Source: a virus. Taken from it: a DNA stretch of 49,460 nt. The stretch lies in the IMG/VR virus record IMGVR_UViG_3300022687_000028, positions 1 to 49,460 of that record. One strand, given 5' to 3'. The position numbers and the translations under genes are program-made. The notes beneath the pieces are model-generated. The model was not told the origin of the DNA. It saw nothing but the letters and a program-made list of their open reading frames with translations, and made no database searches. How positions within the stretch are numbered: the stretch's first letter is position 1; every line of letters begins with the position of its first letter. Of this stretch, positions 39,484 to 47,313 are shown in pieces.

Positions 39484-41877
39484 ATGACAACCATGACATC
39501 GAGCCTGATCCTGTCGCTGGTCGACCAGGTGACCGGGCCCGCTCGTGCCGCTGCCCGTTCGGTTGATGGCTTGAGGGCGGCGGCGGCCCGCAACGCGCAG
39601 CAGATGCAGGCTGTGCAGGGGCAGCTTCTGGGGGCAGTCGGCGCGGCCGTGGCGCTCGCGGCTGCCGTCCGTGCGCCCATCAAGGCGGCCATGGAATTCG
39701 AGGCGCAGATGGCGAGCGTGTCGACGCTGGTGGATACGTCGACCGAATCCATTGCCGATATGGGCCGGGAGGTGCTGGAAATCGGCAAGCGCACACCCGT
39801 CGCAATTGTTGATCTGACAGCCGGACTTTATGACGTCCGCTCGGCGGGTATCGCAGCGGGCGAGGCGATGTCGGTGCTGGAAGGTTCGGCACGGCTCGCC
39901 GTGGCGGGCCTTGGCACCACCAAGCAGGCGACCGATCTGGTTACATCGTCGATCAACGCCTTCAACATCCCTGCTCAGGAGCAGGCCCGGCTTTATGATG
40001 TGATCTTCAAGGCGGTGAAGAACGGCAAGACAACCATTGCCGAACTGAGCCAGGGCTTCGGTGCGGTGGCCGGTACTGTTGCCAATGCCGGCATCGAGAT
40101 CGATGAGTATTTCGCCTCGGTGGCGGCACTCACGACAGCGGGTCTCCCTGCTGCGCAGGCCCACACCCAGATCCGCGCAGCCATCGCTGGCCTCACGCGG
40201 GAGACCAAGCAGAGCTCGAAGATCTTCCGGGCGCTGGGCGTCAAGACCTTTGCGGAACTCGTCGAGAAGTCGGGAGGGATGGTCAATGCCTTCAGCCTGA
40301 TCCGGGAACAGGTGGGCGGCAATGATGCCGAGATGATCAAGCTGCTCGGCTCGGTCGAAGCTTACAACGCGGTTCTGGGACTTTCGGGTTCGCTTAATGG
40401 CAAATATGCCGAGACACTTGATGACATGCGCAATGGCGCGAATGCCGTGGATGACGCATTCCAGAAGCAGGCCGATACGTTTAACGGCGTCGTTCGTCTG
40501 TTTCAGAATTCCATGGCGGCCCTTGCCGTCAGTATTGGCGAGGCGCTTCTTCCTGCCGCGAATTCTGCTTTCGCCGCAATCGCTCCAATCATTGGGGCGA
40601 TCGGAGAATGGGCAAAGGCCAATCCGGCGTTGATCTCGTCGATAGTCGGTCTGGTCGCGGGTCTGGTGGGCTTCCGTCTGGTTACGCTTTCAGCACGTTG
40701 GGCGTTCCTGTTTCTCAAGGGCGGGGTTCTGGACGCGGCACTGGCCGTGGCTCGGTCATCCCAGGCGATCGTTTCCGCAGGTGGAAAAATCGCCAACTTC
40801 ACCCGTGTGGTCCGGCGGCTTGGACTATCGATGACGCTGCTGTCTGCCACCGGGGGAACCGGCATCATGGCAGGCCTCGTTAATGGGATGAGTGCTGCGC
40901 TCGGGGCCGTGGGTCCGATTGCCGCTTCAATAGGGGCGGCAATCGCGGGGATCAGCGCGCCGGTCTGGGGCGTTATCGCCGTTGTCGCCGGCCTCGCCCT
41001 GGCGGTCTACAATTACTGGACACCGATTTCCGAGTTTGTGACAGGCTTCGCTTCGGTCGTGGGGTCTGCCCTTGGGGAGGCGGTCTCGGCAATTGCAGGC
41101 GCTGGGGCGCGGATTGTCTCCGCTGTCGCTGGTTGGGCTGCGGACCGTGTCGTCAATATTGGTCAAATGCTTGGATTTGATCCGGCCGCCATCCGGTCAG
41201 CAATCGATAGCGCCGCGGCCAGTATCAGTGCTGGCGGCGCCGCCATCATCGCTGCGGTGAAGGCCATCCCGGCGGCGCTGGCCGGATGGGTCCGCGACAT
41301 CTTCACCATCAACCAATACTCCGAGCAGGCCACCGGGGAGTTCCGTTCGGCGGGTGAACGGGTCGGGCAGGCTCTGGTCGATGGGATCAAGAAGGAGTTC
41401 GATGCGCTCTGGTCCTGGCTCAAGTCGCTGCCGTCCAAAATCATTGCTGCGATTGGCAGGATAGACCTCTCTGGCCTGATCAAGTGGCCGTCCTTGCCGC
41501 GCTGGCTTGGCGGCGGGACGCCGAACCCGGCCAACGACAACGCAGCGATCGCCGGCACCCGCGCAGCCGGCGGCGCCATTGTCGGCGGGCGCACCTATCT
41601 CGTCGGCGAGTACGGCCCAGAACTCGTCACGCCCTCGCGCTCCGGCTATGTGCACGACGCGGAAACCACGGCGTCGATGCGTGGCGGTGGGCGCAGTGCT
41701 GCAGCGGGCGGTGCCGGCGGGCAAACCGTGCACCTGGGCGGCGTCACCATCCATGTGAATGCCCAGCCCGGAATGGACCCGCAGGCGATTGCCCGGGCGG
41801 TCAATGAGGCGCTCGGCCAGATTGCTGGTGATGCGTTGTCGGGCGGGCAGTTCGATCAGGGCTGGAGCGTGGCATGA
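39484..41877 (+). CDS. Tail tape measure protein
   Basis: The 797-residue protein sets tail length. The N-terminal region (SLVDQVTGPARAAARSVDGLRA) is helical; the TP901-type tape-measure core contains TKQATDLVTSSINAF, IAELSQGFGAVAGTVANAG and LTTAGLPAAQAHTQIRAAIAG. Hydrophobic segments near residues 385-405 and 485-525 could cross the membrane during DNA entry. The C-terminal part includes GGRTYLVGEYGPELVTPSRSG. It overlaps gpU by four bases. Confidence 0.95.
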   Translation: MTTMTSSLILSLVDQVTGPARAAARSVDGLRAAAARNAQQMQAVQGQLLGAVGAAVALAAAVRAPIKAAMEFEAQMASVSTLVDTSTESIADMGREVLEIGKRTPVAIVDLTAGLYDVRSAGIAAGEAMSVLEGSARLAVAGLGTTKQATDLVTSSINAFNIPAQEQARLYDVIFKAVKNGKTTIAELSQGFGAVAGTVANAGIEIDEYFASVAALTTAGLPAAQAHTQIRAAIAGLTRETKQSSKIFRALGVKTFAELVEKSGGMVNAFSLIREQVGGNDAEMIKLLGSVEAYNAVLGLSGSLNGKYAETLDDMRNGANAVDDAFQKQADTFNGVVRLFQNSMAALAVSIGEALLPAANSAFAAIAPIIGAIGEWAKANPALISSIVGLVAGLVGFRLVTLSARWAFLFLKGGVLDAALAVARSSQAIVSAGGKIANFTRVVRRLGLSMTLLSATGGTGIMAGLVNGMSAALGAVGPIAASIGAAIAGISAPVWGVIAVVAGLALAVYNYWTPISEFVTGFASVVGSALGEAVSAIAGAGARIVSAVAGWAADRVVNIGQMLGFDPAAIRSAIDSAAASISAGGAAIIAAVKAIPAALAGWVRDIFTINQYSEQATGEFRSAGERVGQALVDGIKKEFDALWSWLKSLPSKIIAAIGRIDLSGLIKWPSLPRWLGGGTPNPANDNAAIAGTRAAGGAIVGGRTYLVGEYGPELVTPSRSGYVHDAETTASMRGGGRSAAAGGAGGQTVHLGGVTIHVNAQPGMDPQAIARAVNEALGQIAGDALSGGQFDQGWSVA

Positions 41878-42311
41878 GCCTCTATGTCCTGGGCGGCGTG
41901 GTGATGGATACAAGGCCGTTCAATGCCGACACATTCGATCGCTCGGCCTCGGCCGACCTGGTGGAGAAGGCGGTGATGGGCGGGCTGAAGCCGTCGGAGT
42001 TCATGGGCGAGGGTGAGGATACGCTGACCATCACCGGCCAGCTGCTGCCGTTCAAGACCGGCGGCCTGGCCGAGTTCGATGTGCTCGACGAGATGCGGCG
42101 CACCGGGGCCCGGTTTCCGGTGATGCGCGGCGATGGCAAGCGCCTCGGCACCTATGCGATCACCCAGCTGTCCGAGCGGCACAACCAGCTGATGCGGAAC
42201 GGCGTCGGCTTCACGGTGCAATATTCGGTGAGTCTACGCAAAACCCAGGCCGACTATGACGGCGGCGCGATCATCGCGGCGCTGATTTCGATCTTCGACA
42301 GCTTGAGGTGA
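41874..42311 (+). CDS. Tail protein gpU
   Basis: The 145-residue protein (MSLYVLGGVVMDTRPFNADTFDR...) matches the Phage_P2_GpU family, which terminates or completes the tail. Key blocks are GLKPSEFMGEGEDTLTITGQLLPF and RFPVMRGDGKRLGTYAITQLSERH. It starts at an ATGA overlap with the tape measure gene, as in P2 (T-U-X-D). Confidence 0.93.
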   Translation: MSLYVLGGVVMDTRPFNADTFDRSASADLVEKAVMGGLKPSEFMGEGEDTLTITGQLLPFKTGGLAEFDVLDEMRRTGARFPVMRGDGKRLGTYAITQLSERHNQLMRNGVGFTVQYSVSLRKTQADYDGGAIIAALISIFDSLR

Positions 42312-42315
42312 GACC

Positions 42316-42534
42316 ATGGACACCGTGACCATCCGCGGCGAGGGCATCACCCTCGATCTGCTGCTGTGGCGGACCTATGGCGTGCGCGGGCAGCAGCTGG
42401 TGGAAGAGGCGCTCGACGTCAATCCCGGGCTTGCCGGTGTTGGCGCGGTGCTGCCGCTTGGCACAGTGGTGCGGATCCCGCCGCTGCCGGTTGAAACCCG
42501 GGCCCCGGCGCCGCTGATCACGCTGTTCGGGTGA
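42316..42534 (+). CDS. Tail protein gpX (LysM-like)
   Basis: The 72-residue protein shows the gpX/LysM-like pattern: GEGITLDLLLWRTYG, then LVEEALDVNPGLAGVGAVLPLGTVVRIP. It probably binds peptidoglycan or the tail hub. It lies between gpU and gpD as in P2, with a GAGGTGAGA ribosome site. Confidence 0.9.
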   Translation: MDTVTIRGEGITLDLLLWRTYGVRGQQLVEEALDVNPGLAGVGAVLPLGTVVRIPPLPVETRAPAPLITLFG

Positions 42535-42538
42535 ATTT

Positions 42539-43537
42539 ATGAGCTGGAAGAATGTCTGGTCGGTCGCCATCAACGGCGACGATATCTCCGCCGGTCTGCG
42601 CCCGCTCCTGATCTCGATCACCGTGACCGACAAGGACGGCACCGCCGGCGACACGCTGTCGATCACCGTCGATGACAGTGCCGGGCAGTTCCTGATGCCT
42701 GACGAGGGGGCATCCATCACTGCCGCGATCAACGGGGTGCGCGTGTTCGAGGGCACGGTGGACAAGGTGCGCAGCAAGGGATCGCGCGGGCAGGGGCTCA
42801 CGCTTTCGATCACGGCCAAGGGCTATGACACCAAGGGTCCGGCCAAACAGCCGCAGGCCTTCCACAAGGATGATGCGACGCTCGAGGAGTTTCTCGGCGA
42901 GGCGGCAAAGAATGCGGGTTTCTCGCTCACCATCGATCCGGAGCTCGGCTCGATCACTCGCGACTACTGGGCGGCGGACAATGAATCCTTCCTGCATCTG
43001 GGTGAGCGGCTGCAACGCGAACTCAATGCCACCTTCAAACTGCGGGGAGACAAGGCTGTTCTCGCCCTGCGCGGCAAAGACACATTGTCAGGGATTTCAG
43101 CATCCTACGGCGATAACCTCATGTCTTGGGACATCGCGCCGCTTTCGGGCCGGGGGCTCTACGCCTCGGGCAAGGCGCGCTGGCTCGATCGTGACAAGGC
43201 GTCCTTCGAGGAAGAGGAAACCGATTTCGGTTCCACCCGTCCGGCCCGGGCGGCCAACATCATCCGCACCGCGGTTCGCGACAAGGACCAGGCCAGGGAG
43301 GTCGGCAAGGCGCGCAAGCGGGAAACCGAGCGCGAAGCCGGCGAGGGCAGCGCCACGATCGACATCAACCCCGCCGCCCAGGCCGAAGCGCTCATCTCGC
43401 TCTCGGGCACACGACCCGGCATCGATGGCACCTACCGCATGGTCACGGTCACCCATTCGGGCGAGCGCAGCGCTGGCAATTCCACGAGCCTCGAGCTCAA
43501 ACAGCCCGGCGGCGGCGCGGGAACAGACAGCCGATAA
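42539..43537 (+). CDS. Late control protein D / tail hub (gpD)
   Basis: The 332-residue protein belongs to the P2 gpD (phage late control D) family, the baseplate hub that supports the spike. Blocks include WSVAINGDDISAGLRPLLISITVTDK, DSAGQFLMPDEG, ERLQRELNATFKLRGDKAVL and the C-terminal SGTRPGIDGTYRMVTVTHSG. It ends the tail module. Two hairpins follow. Confidence 0.94.
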   Translation: MSWKNVWSVAINGDDISAGLRPLLISITVTDKDGTAGDTLSITVDDSAGQFLMPDEGASITAAINGVRVFEGTVDKVRSKGSRGQGLTLSITAKGYDTKGPAKQPQAFHKDDATLEEFLGEAAKNAGFSLTIDPELGSITRDYWAADNESFLHLGERLQRELNATFKLRGDKAVLALRGKDTLSGISASYGDNLMSWDIAPLSGRGLYASGKARWLDRDKASFEEEETDFGSTRPARAANIIRTAVRDKDQAREVGKARKRETEREAGEGSATIDINPAAQAEALISLSGTRPGIDGTYRMVTVTHSGERSAGNSTSLELKQPGGGAGTDSR

Positions 43538-43541
43538 CGAA

Positions 43542-43603
43542 ATTGCCGGTCTGGCATTGCCGGCAATCCCCGCCCGCCAGACGCTCTCGATCGGCTGGCG
43601 GGC
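43542..43603 (+). other. Two adjacent hairpins between tail and lysis modules
   Basis: ATTGCCGG/CCGGCAAT (43542-43567, 8-bp stem) and GCCCGCCAG/CTGGCGGGC (43572-43603, 9-bp stem). No T-run follows either. They probably slow or process transcription before the endolysin gene. Confidence 0.65.
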
Positions 43604-43627
43604 ACCCAACCACATAAGGACATTGTC

Positions 43628-44338
43628 ATGCAGACGACACGCGATCTTCAGGAGCGCCTGAAGGCGCTCGGCTACAATCCGGGTATCATCGACGGCGCCT
43701 TGGGCCCGAACACGCGCAAGGCGGTTCGTGAGTTCCAGGCAGACCACGGGCTCGCAATCGACGGCGTTGCCGGTCCGCGCACCTGGGCGGCGCTGGACCG
43801 CGCGTTGACGCGGAAAGGCGCGCCGGCCGGAACATCGCGGCCGACACCGCCCTGGGTGGACGAAATGTTGCGCCGCAAGGGGCTGCATGAGAAGCGGGAC
43901 CACGCGGCACTCTCCGCATGGCTCCGGTCTGCCGGTTCCGCGGTCGATCCGGCCCGCACGCCCTGGTGTGGCGACGCTGTCGAAACGGCCATCCTGCGTG
44001 CTTTGCCTGACGAGCCGATCCCTGGCAACCCGATGGCCTCGATCAACTGGCTGAAGTTCGGGCGTGAGCTCAAGACCCCGGCCTTCGGTGCGGTGCTGGT
44101 GTTCTGGCGTGGCAGCAAGTCGGGCTGGCAGGGTCATGTCGGCTTCTATGTCGGCGAGGACGCCACGCACTACCATGTGCTGGGCGGCAACCAGTCCGAC
44201 GCCATCACCATCACCAAGCTGAAGAAGGGTCGTCTGCGCGATAGCGGCATCCGCTGGCCAGCCGGCTTCCCGCTGCCCACCGGCGGCCGGATCATTGCCG
44301 ATGGCGGCCGGCTGGTCGAAACCACGAACGAGGCTTGA
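43628..44338 (+). CDS. Endolysin: peptidoglycan-binding plus TIGR02594-type peptidase
   Basis: The 236-residue protein has an N-terminal PG_binding_1 domain (about 5-58, LQERLKALGYNPGIIDGALGPNTRKAVREFQ) and a C-terminal TIGR02594/NlpC-P60-like domain: C114 in TPWCGD, H170 in QGHVGFYVG and N188 in GGNQSD as likely active-site residues. No signal peptide is seen, so it should depend on a holin. It degrades the cell wall at lysis. Confidence 0.88.
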   Translation: MQTTRDLQERLKALGYNPGIIDGALGPNTRKAVREFQADHGLAIDGVAGPRTWAALDRALTRKGAPAGTSRPTPPWVDEMLRRKGLHEKRDHAALSAWLRSAGSAVDPARTPWCGDAVETAILRALPDEPIPGNPMASINWLKFGRELKTPAFGAVLVFWRGSKSGWQGHVGFYVGEDATHYHVLGGNQSDAITITKLKKGRLRDSGIRWPAGFPLPTGGRIIADGGRLVETTNEA

Positions 44339-44340
44339 TC

Positions 44341-44649
44341 ATGCTGGTTTACCTGCTGCGCGTTTTGGGTGTTGCGCCGCGCATCACCGGCAAGAGCGGC
44401 AAGCGCGAAGCGGCATGGTTGGTGTTTGCCTCTGCGATTGCCCTGACGATCGCTGCAATGTGGGTCGGCGTCGAGATGGTGAGCGCTATGACGGCGCTGC
44501 TGATGGTGATCTGGCCTGCGGCTCTTGGACTACTGGGGGCCGCCTACAAGCTCGAATTCGACAAGGTCAGGACGGAGCGTAAAGCTTCGCTGCCTGACGG
44601 CTGGCCCGAGGACATCGCGCCGCCGGAGCGCGGGGACGGGGGGCCGTGA
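44341..44649 (+). CDS. Small membrane protein, holin candidate
   Basis: A 102-residue protein with two predicted membrane helices (AAWLVFASAIALTIAAMWVGV and MTALLMVIWPAALGLLGAAY) and a charged C-terminus. It follows the endolysin gene directly, the usual holin place. The ATG at 44341 is preferred over the TTG at 44335. The family is not firmly recognised. Confidence 0.7.
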   Translation: MLVYLLRVLGVAPRITGKSGKREAAWLVFASAIALTIAAMWVGVEMVSAMTALLMVIWPAALGLLGAAYKLEFDKVRTERKASLPDGWPEDIAPPERGDGGP

Positions 44650-45125
44650 TGCTGGTTATCGTCACCCTTCTGAAATGGGGACTGCCCGCTCTCATTCTTG
44701 TGGCGCCATTGGTGGCTTCAGCCTGGTTTCCGCCGGCACGCCGTGTGCTGATGTTCGCCATCCCGATTCCACTCTTCGTCATTGCCGCAGCCGGCGCATG
44801 GCTGTGGCTCAACCAGGAGAGCGCGGTTCTTCATGCGGTGCAGGTGCGCGTCAAGGAGATGGTCGCCGGCGCCGAGATCGCGGCGCTCGAGGCCAAGCTC
44901 GAGGCTGAAGAAAAGATCAGTGCGGCCCGCGGGCAGGTGGCCGCGGAAGCCAACCGCCGCCTGATGGCCGAGATCGACGCCCGGGTGAACCTCTCACGGC
45001 GGCTGGCCGCCATCCAGACAGAAAACGAGATTCTCAATGACGACCTGGCAGATCTGCTTTCGCGCCCTGTCGCTCGCGATTGCGCTGTTGATCCTGATCT
45101 CCTTGGCCGGCTGCGCGCCAAGTAG
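44649..45125 (+). CDS. Inner-membrane spanin candidate (Rz-like)
   Basis: The 158-residue protein has N-terminal membrane segments (MLVIVTLLKWGLPALILVAP and LMFAIPIPLFVIAAAGAWLW) and then a long charged coiled coil (residues 75-140, EIAALEAKLEAEEKISAARGQ), the plan of an i-spanin although with two rather than one membrane segment. The lipoprotein gene begins inside its 3' end in another frame, as in Rz/Rz1 pairs. It would disrupt the outer membrane at lysis together with that partner. Confidence 0.72.
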   Translation: MLVIVTLLKWGLPALILVAPLVASAWFPPARRVLMFAIPIPLFVIAAAGAWLWLNQESAVLHAVQVRVKEMVAGAEIAALEAKLEAEEKISAARGQVAAEANRRLMAEIDARVNLSRRLAAIQTENEILNDDLADLLSRPVARDCAVDPDLLGRLRAK

Positions 45126-45396
45126 GTTCATTGCGGCGGAGCGGGAGCGGGCAAGTGCCCAACAGGTGGACAATGCCCTGGCCGTCGCGGAAGAGGCGCA
45201 GGCGATCGGGCGGAATCTGCCTGAGTATCCCGATCTCTGCCGCCGTGAGCATCGATCAGGAGTCTCGCAAGGCGACCGGCTCGATGCCGCTCTCGTCAAG
45301 ACAGACCGGGCGCTGTCCGGGGCGAACGGGCAAATCCGGGAATGCGCTGGATGGTATGACGAACTCAAGGCAGGCTTTGAAAGCGGGGCGCAATGA
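45037..45396 (+). CDS. Outer-membrane lipoprotein spanin candidate (Rz1-like)
   Basis: The 119-residue protein has a lipoprotein signal (ALSLAIALLILISLAGC, lipobox LAGC with C26). It starts within the Rz-like gene in a different frame and overlaps it by 89 bases, the classical arrangement for spanin pairs. Unlike many Rz1 proteins it is not Pro-rich and is longer. It overlaps the next gene by four bases. Confidence 0.72.
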   Translation: MTTWQICFRALSLAIALLILISLAGCAPSRFIAAERERASAQQVDNALAVAEEAQAIGRNLPEYPDLCRREHRSGVSQGDRLDAALVKTDRALSGANGQIRECAGWYDELKAGFESGAQ

Positions 45397-45779
45397 CAGG
45401 GGGCACCAGTCTCAACGACATCTATAGGTCCATCGGCGAACTGACGGGGGCTGTGAAGGCGCTCGGGGACAAGATCGAGGACAACGAGCGCCGCAATGTC
45501 GCGGCCATCGATCAAGCCAATGAGAGCCGGGCCACTGTGCACAAACGGCTCGACGACCTGGTGGATCGCGTCGGCCATGTCGAAGCCGATACAGCTGACG
45601 TCAAGCGCAAGGTCGAAGCTGTCGAAAAGGTCACGATCGAGGTGACGACACTGCGCGCCAAGGCCGAAGGGGCGGGCACGCTTGGTCGATGGCTGCTGAT
45701 CATCGGCGGTGGTGTTTTGTCAGCGGCCGGGTGGGTCATTGGCGCCTACACCTATCTGACCGGCCGCCCACCACCGTGA
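45393..45779 (+). CDS. DUF1515-like membrane protein
   Basis: The 128-residue protein has an N-terminal coiled coil (GELTGAVKALGDKIEDNERRNVAAIDQ...) and a single C-terminal membrane helix (GRWLLIIGGGVLSAAGWVIGAYTYL). This resembles the DUF1515 proteins of rhizobial phages. It could be an anti-holin or second holin because of its place in the lysis cassette; that is inference. Confidence 0.72.
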   Translation: MTGGTSLNDIYRSIGELTGAVKALGDKIEDNERRNVAAIDQANESRATVHKRLDDLVDRVGHVEADTADVKRKVEAVEKVTIEVTTLRAKAEGAGTLGRWLLIIGGGVLSAAGWVIGAYTYLTGRPPP

Positions 45780-45847
45780 GTGTGATCGGCTGCACAGAAC
45801 CCGCCACCGGGGCGGTTATCCCGGCTCAACCAACAAGGAGAAGACCC

Positions 45848-46081
45848 ATGTCAAAGGTACGCGCAAAGTTTTTCGTCAAGCAGATCATCAATCATCACAA
45901 CGGCGATCCGACTTCGGATCAGGCCGGCGAGGTGGTGCTCGGTCCTGTCTACGACGATGCCAACAAGGAATGGTCGAAGTGGACGCCGCAGGGTGAGATC
46001 AAGATGACCATCACCAACCCGGCCGCACTCGAAGCCTTTGAGCTGGGCGGCAAGTATTTCGTCGACTTCACACCAGCATAG
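45848..46081 (+). CDS. Small hypothetical protein (77 aa)
   Basis: Starts MSKVRAKFFVKQIINHHNG with AAGGAG upstream. Compact beta-rich protein (EVVLGPVYDDANKEWSKWTPQGEIKMTITN, then FELGGKYFVDF). Similar short proteins occur in alphaproteobacterial phages, with unknown role. Confidence 0.75.
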   Translation: MSKVRAKFFVKQIINHHNGDPTSDQAGEVVLGPVYDDANKEWSKWTPQGEIKMTITNPAALEAFELGGKYFVDFTPA

Positions 46082-46262
46082 GCTGATCTGGGCCGACGGC
46101 AGCAAGACGCTGCCGCCGTTCCCGGGCGGCCACGAGCCCTTGCAGGGGCTCACGACAGCGGGCCTATTGGAGTAGGACATCCCGCCCGACAGCACCAGAG
46201 ATACCGTCGCACCCGGGCCCTCGCGGGCGGAAGGGGTGTGTCAGAAAACGGGTCTCACCACA
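46082..46262. other. Intergenic stretch, no confirmed gene
   Basis: A GC-rich 181-base gap. One frame reads IWADGSKTLPPFPGGHEP and stops at 46174 but has no start codon, so it may be a gene remnant or a start too weak to see. Hairpin-prone GC runs are present. Confidence 0.4.
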
Positions 46263-47102
46263 ATGACCGATCTCTTTCCCTTCACAGAAGTTCGCCCGGT
46301 TGCGCCGCCGGCCGCCTATATCGGCGGCAAGAAGCAGCTGGCGCAGCGCCTGGCGTCGCTCATCGAGCAGATCCCGCATGGTATCTATGCCGAGCCGTTC
46401 GTCGGCATGGGCGGGGTGTTCTTCCGCCGGCGCATGGTGCTGCGGTCGGAAATCATCAACGATCGCTCTGGCGACGTTGTGACCCTGTTCCGGATCCTGC
46501 AGCGCCACTTCCCCCAGTTCATGGAAACGCTCAAGTTCCAGATCACCAGCCGTGCCGATTTCGAGCGCCTGTGCAGGACCGAGCCGGCAACGCTGACCGA
46601 CCTGGAGCGCGCCGCGCGGTTCATCTATCTCCAGCGGCTTTCATTTGGCGGCAAGGTCAGCGGCCGCACCTTCGGCGTCGATTACACCGGCGGCGCGCGA
46701 TTCAATATCAACAGGTTGGGAATCATACTTCAGGAAGTGCATGAGCGCCTTGCCGGCGTCACGGTGGAGAACCTCGACTGGAAAGCCTTCATCGAGCGTT
46801 ATGACCGGCCGGAGACATTGTTCTATCTGGATCCACCTTACTATGGCAACGAGGATGATTATGGAGAGGGTGTATTCCGGCGGAGCGATTTTGCCGAGAT
46901 GGCGCATGTGCTGGCCGGCATCAAGGGTCGGTTTGTCCTCTCGCTCAACGACCAGCCGGAGGTCCGCCAGGTCTTCGCCGGGTTTCGCTTCGCCGACGTA
47001 GGTCTGACTTACACCGTCGCCGGCGGCGTGGGCTCAAAGGTGGGCGAGGTAATCATCCTGGACAACAAGGAGCCGGGGGTGGCGAATCTGCCGCGGGGGT
47101 AA
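46263..47102 (+). CDS. Dam-type adenine-N6 DNA methylase
   Basis: The 279-residue enzyme has the D12/Dam-family motifs: YIGGKKQLAQRL (AdoMet-binding start), PFVGMGG (45-51), and the catalytic LDPPYYG (DPPY at 190-193). It methylates adenine N6 in a short target, probably protecting phage DNA or altering gene control. The ATG at 46263 is chosen over an upstream TTG-like start at 46236. It is the last rightward gene before the reverse-strand operon. Confidence 0.94.
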   Translation: MTDLFPFTEVRPVAPPAAYIGGKKQLAQRLASLIEQIPHGIYAEPFVGMGGVFFRRRMVLRSEIINDRSGDVVTLFRILQRHFPQFMETLKFQITSRADFERLCRTEPATLTDLERAARFIYLQRLSFGGKVSGRTFGVDYTGGARFNINRLGIILQEVHERLAGVTVENLDWKAFIERYDRPETLFYLDPPYYGNEDDYGEGVFRRSDFAEMAHVLAGIKGRFVLSLNDQPEVRQVFAGFRFADVGLTYTVAGGVGSKVGEVIILDNKEPGVANLPRG

Positions 47103-47124
47103 GCCGCGATGTGCAACGAAAAAG

Positions 47125-47313
47125 TTAAAAATTCTGTTTGGTTTCGCCACTCAGGGTAACAACTTCATATTGGCTACTGTCATCTATGGCTACGTAACGC
47201 ACCAAATTTGCAGTGGAATTGGTTTCTGCGAAGGTGACGTCCGGCGAAGAGCGCTCATAGACGGGCATGATATGCTGGTCACTTTTCAGCGGAACGACTT
47301 CATATTCATCCAT
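47125..47313 (-). CDS. Small partner protein of the SDH proteinase (62 aa)
   Basis: A 62-residue protein starting MDEYEVVPLKSDQHIMP and ending in polar residues. Its ATG shares one base with the proteinase stop (TAATG), so the two are translationally coupled. It has acidic and basic patches but no known motif. Substrate, adaptor or inhibitor of the proteinase are all possible; the sequence does not decide. Confidence 0.7.
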   Translation of the reverse strand: MDEYEVVPLKSDQHIMPVYERSSPDVTFAETNSTANLVRYVAIDDSSQYEVVTLSGETKQNF

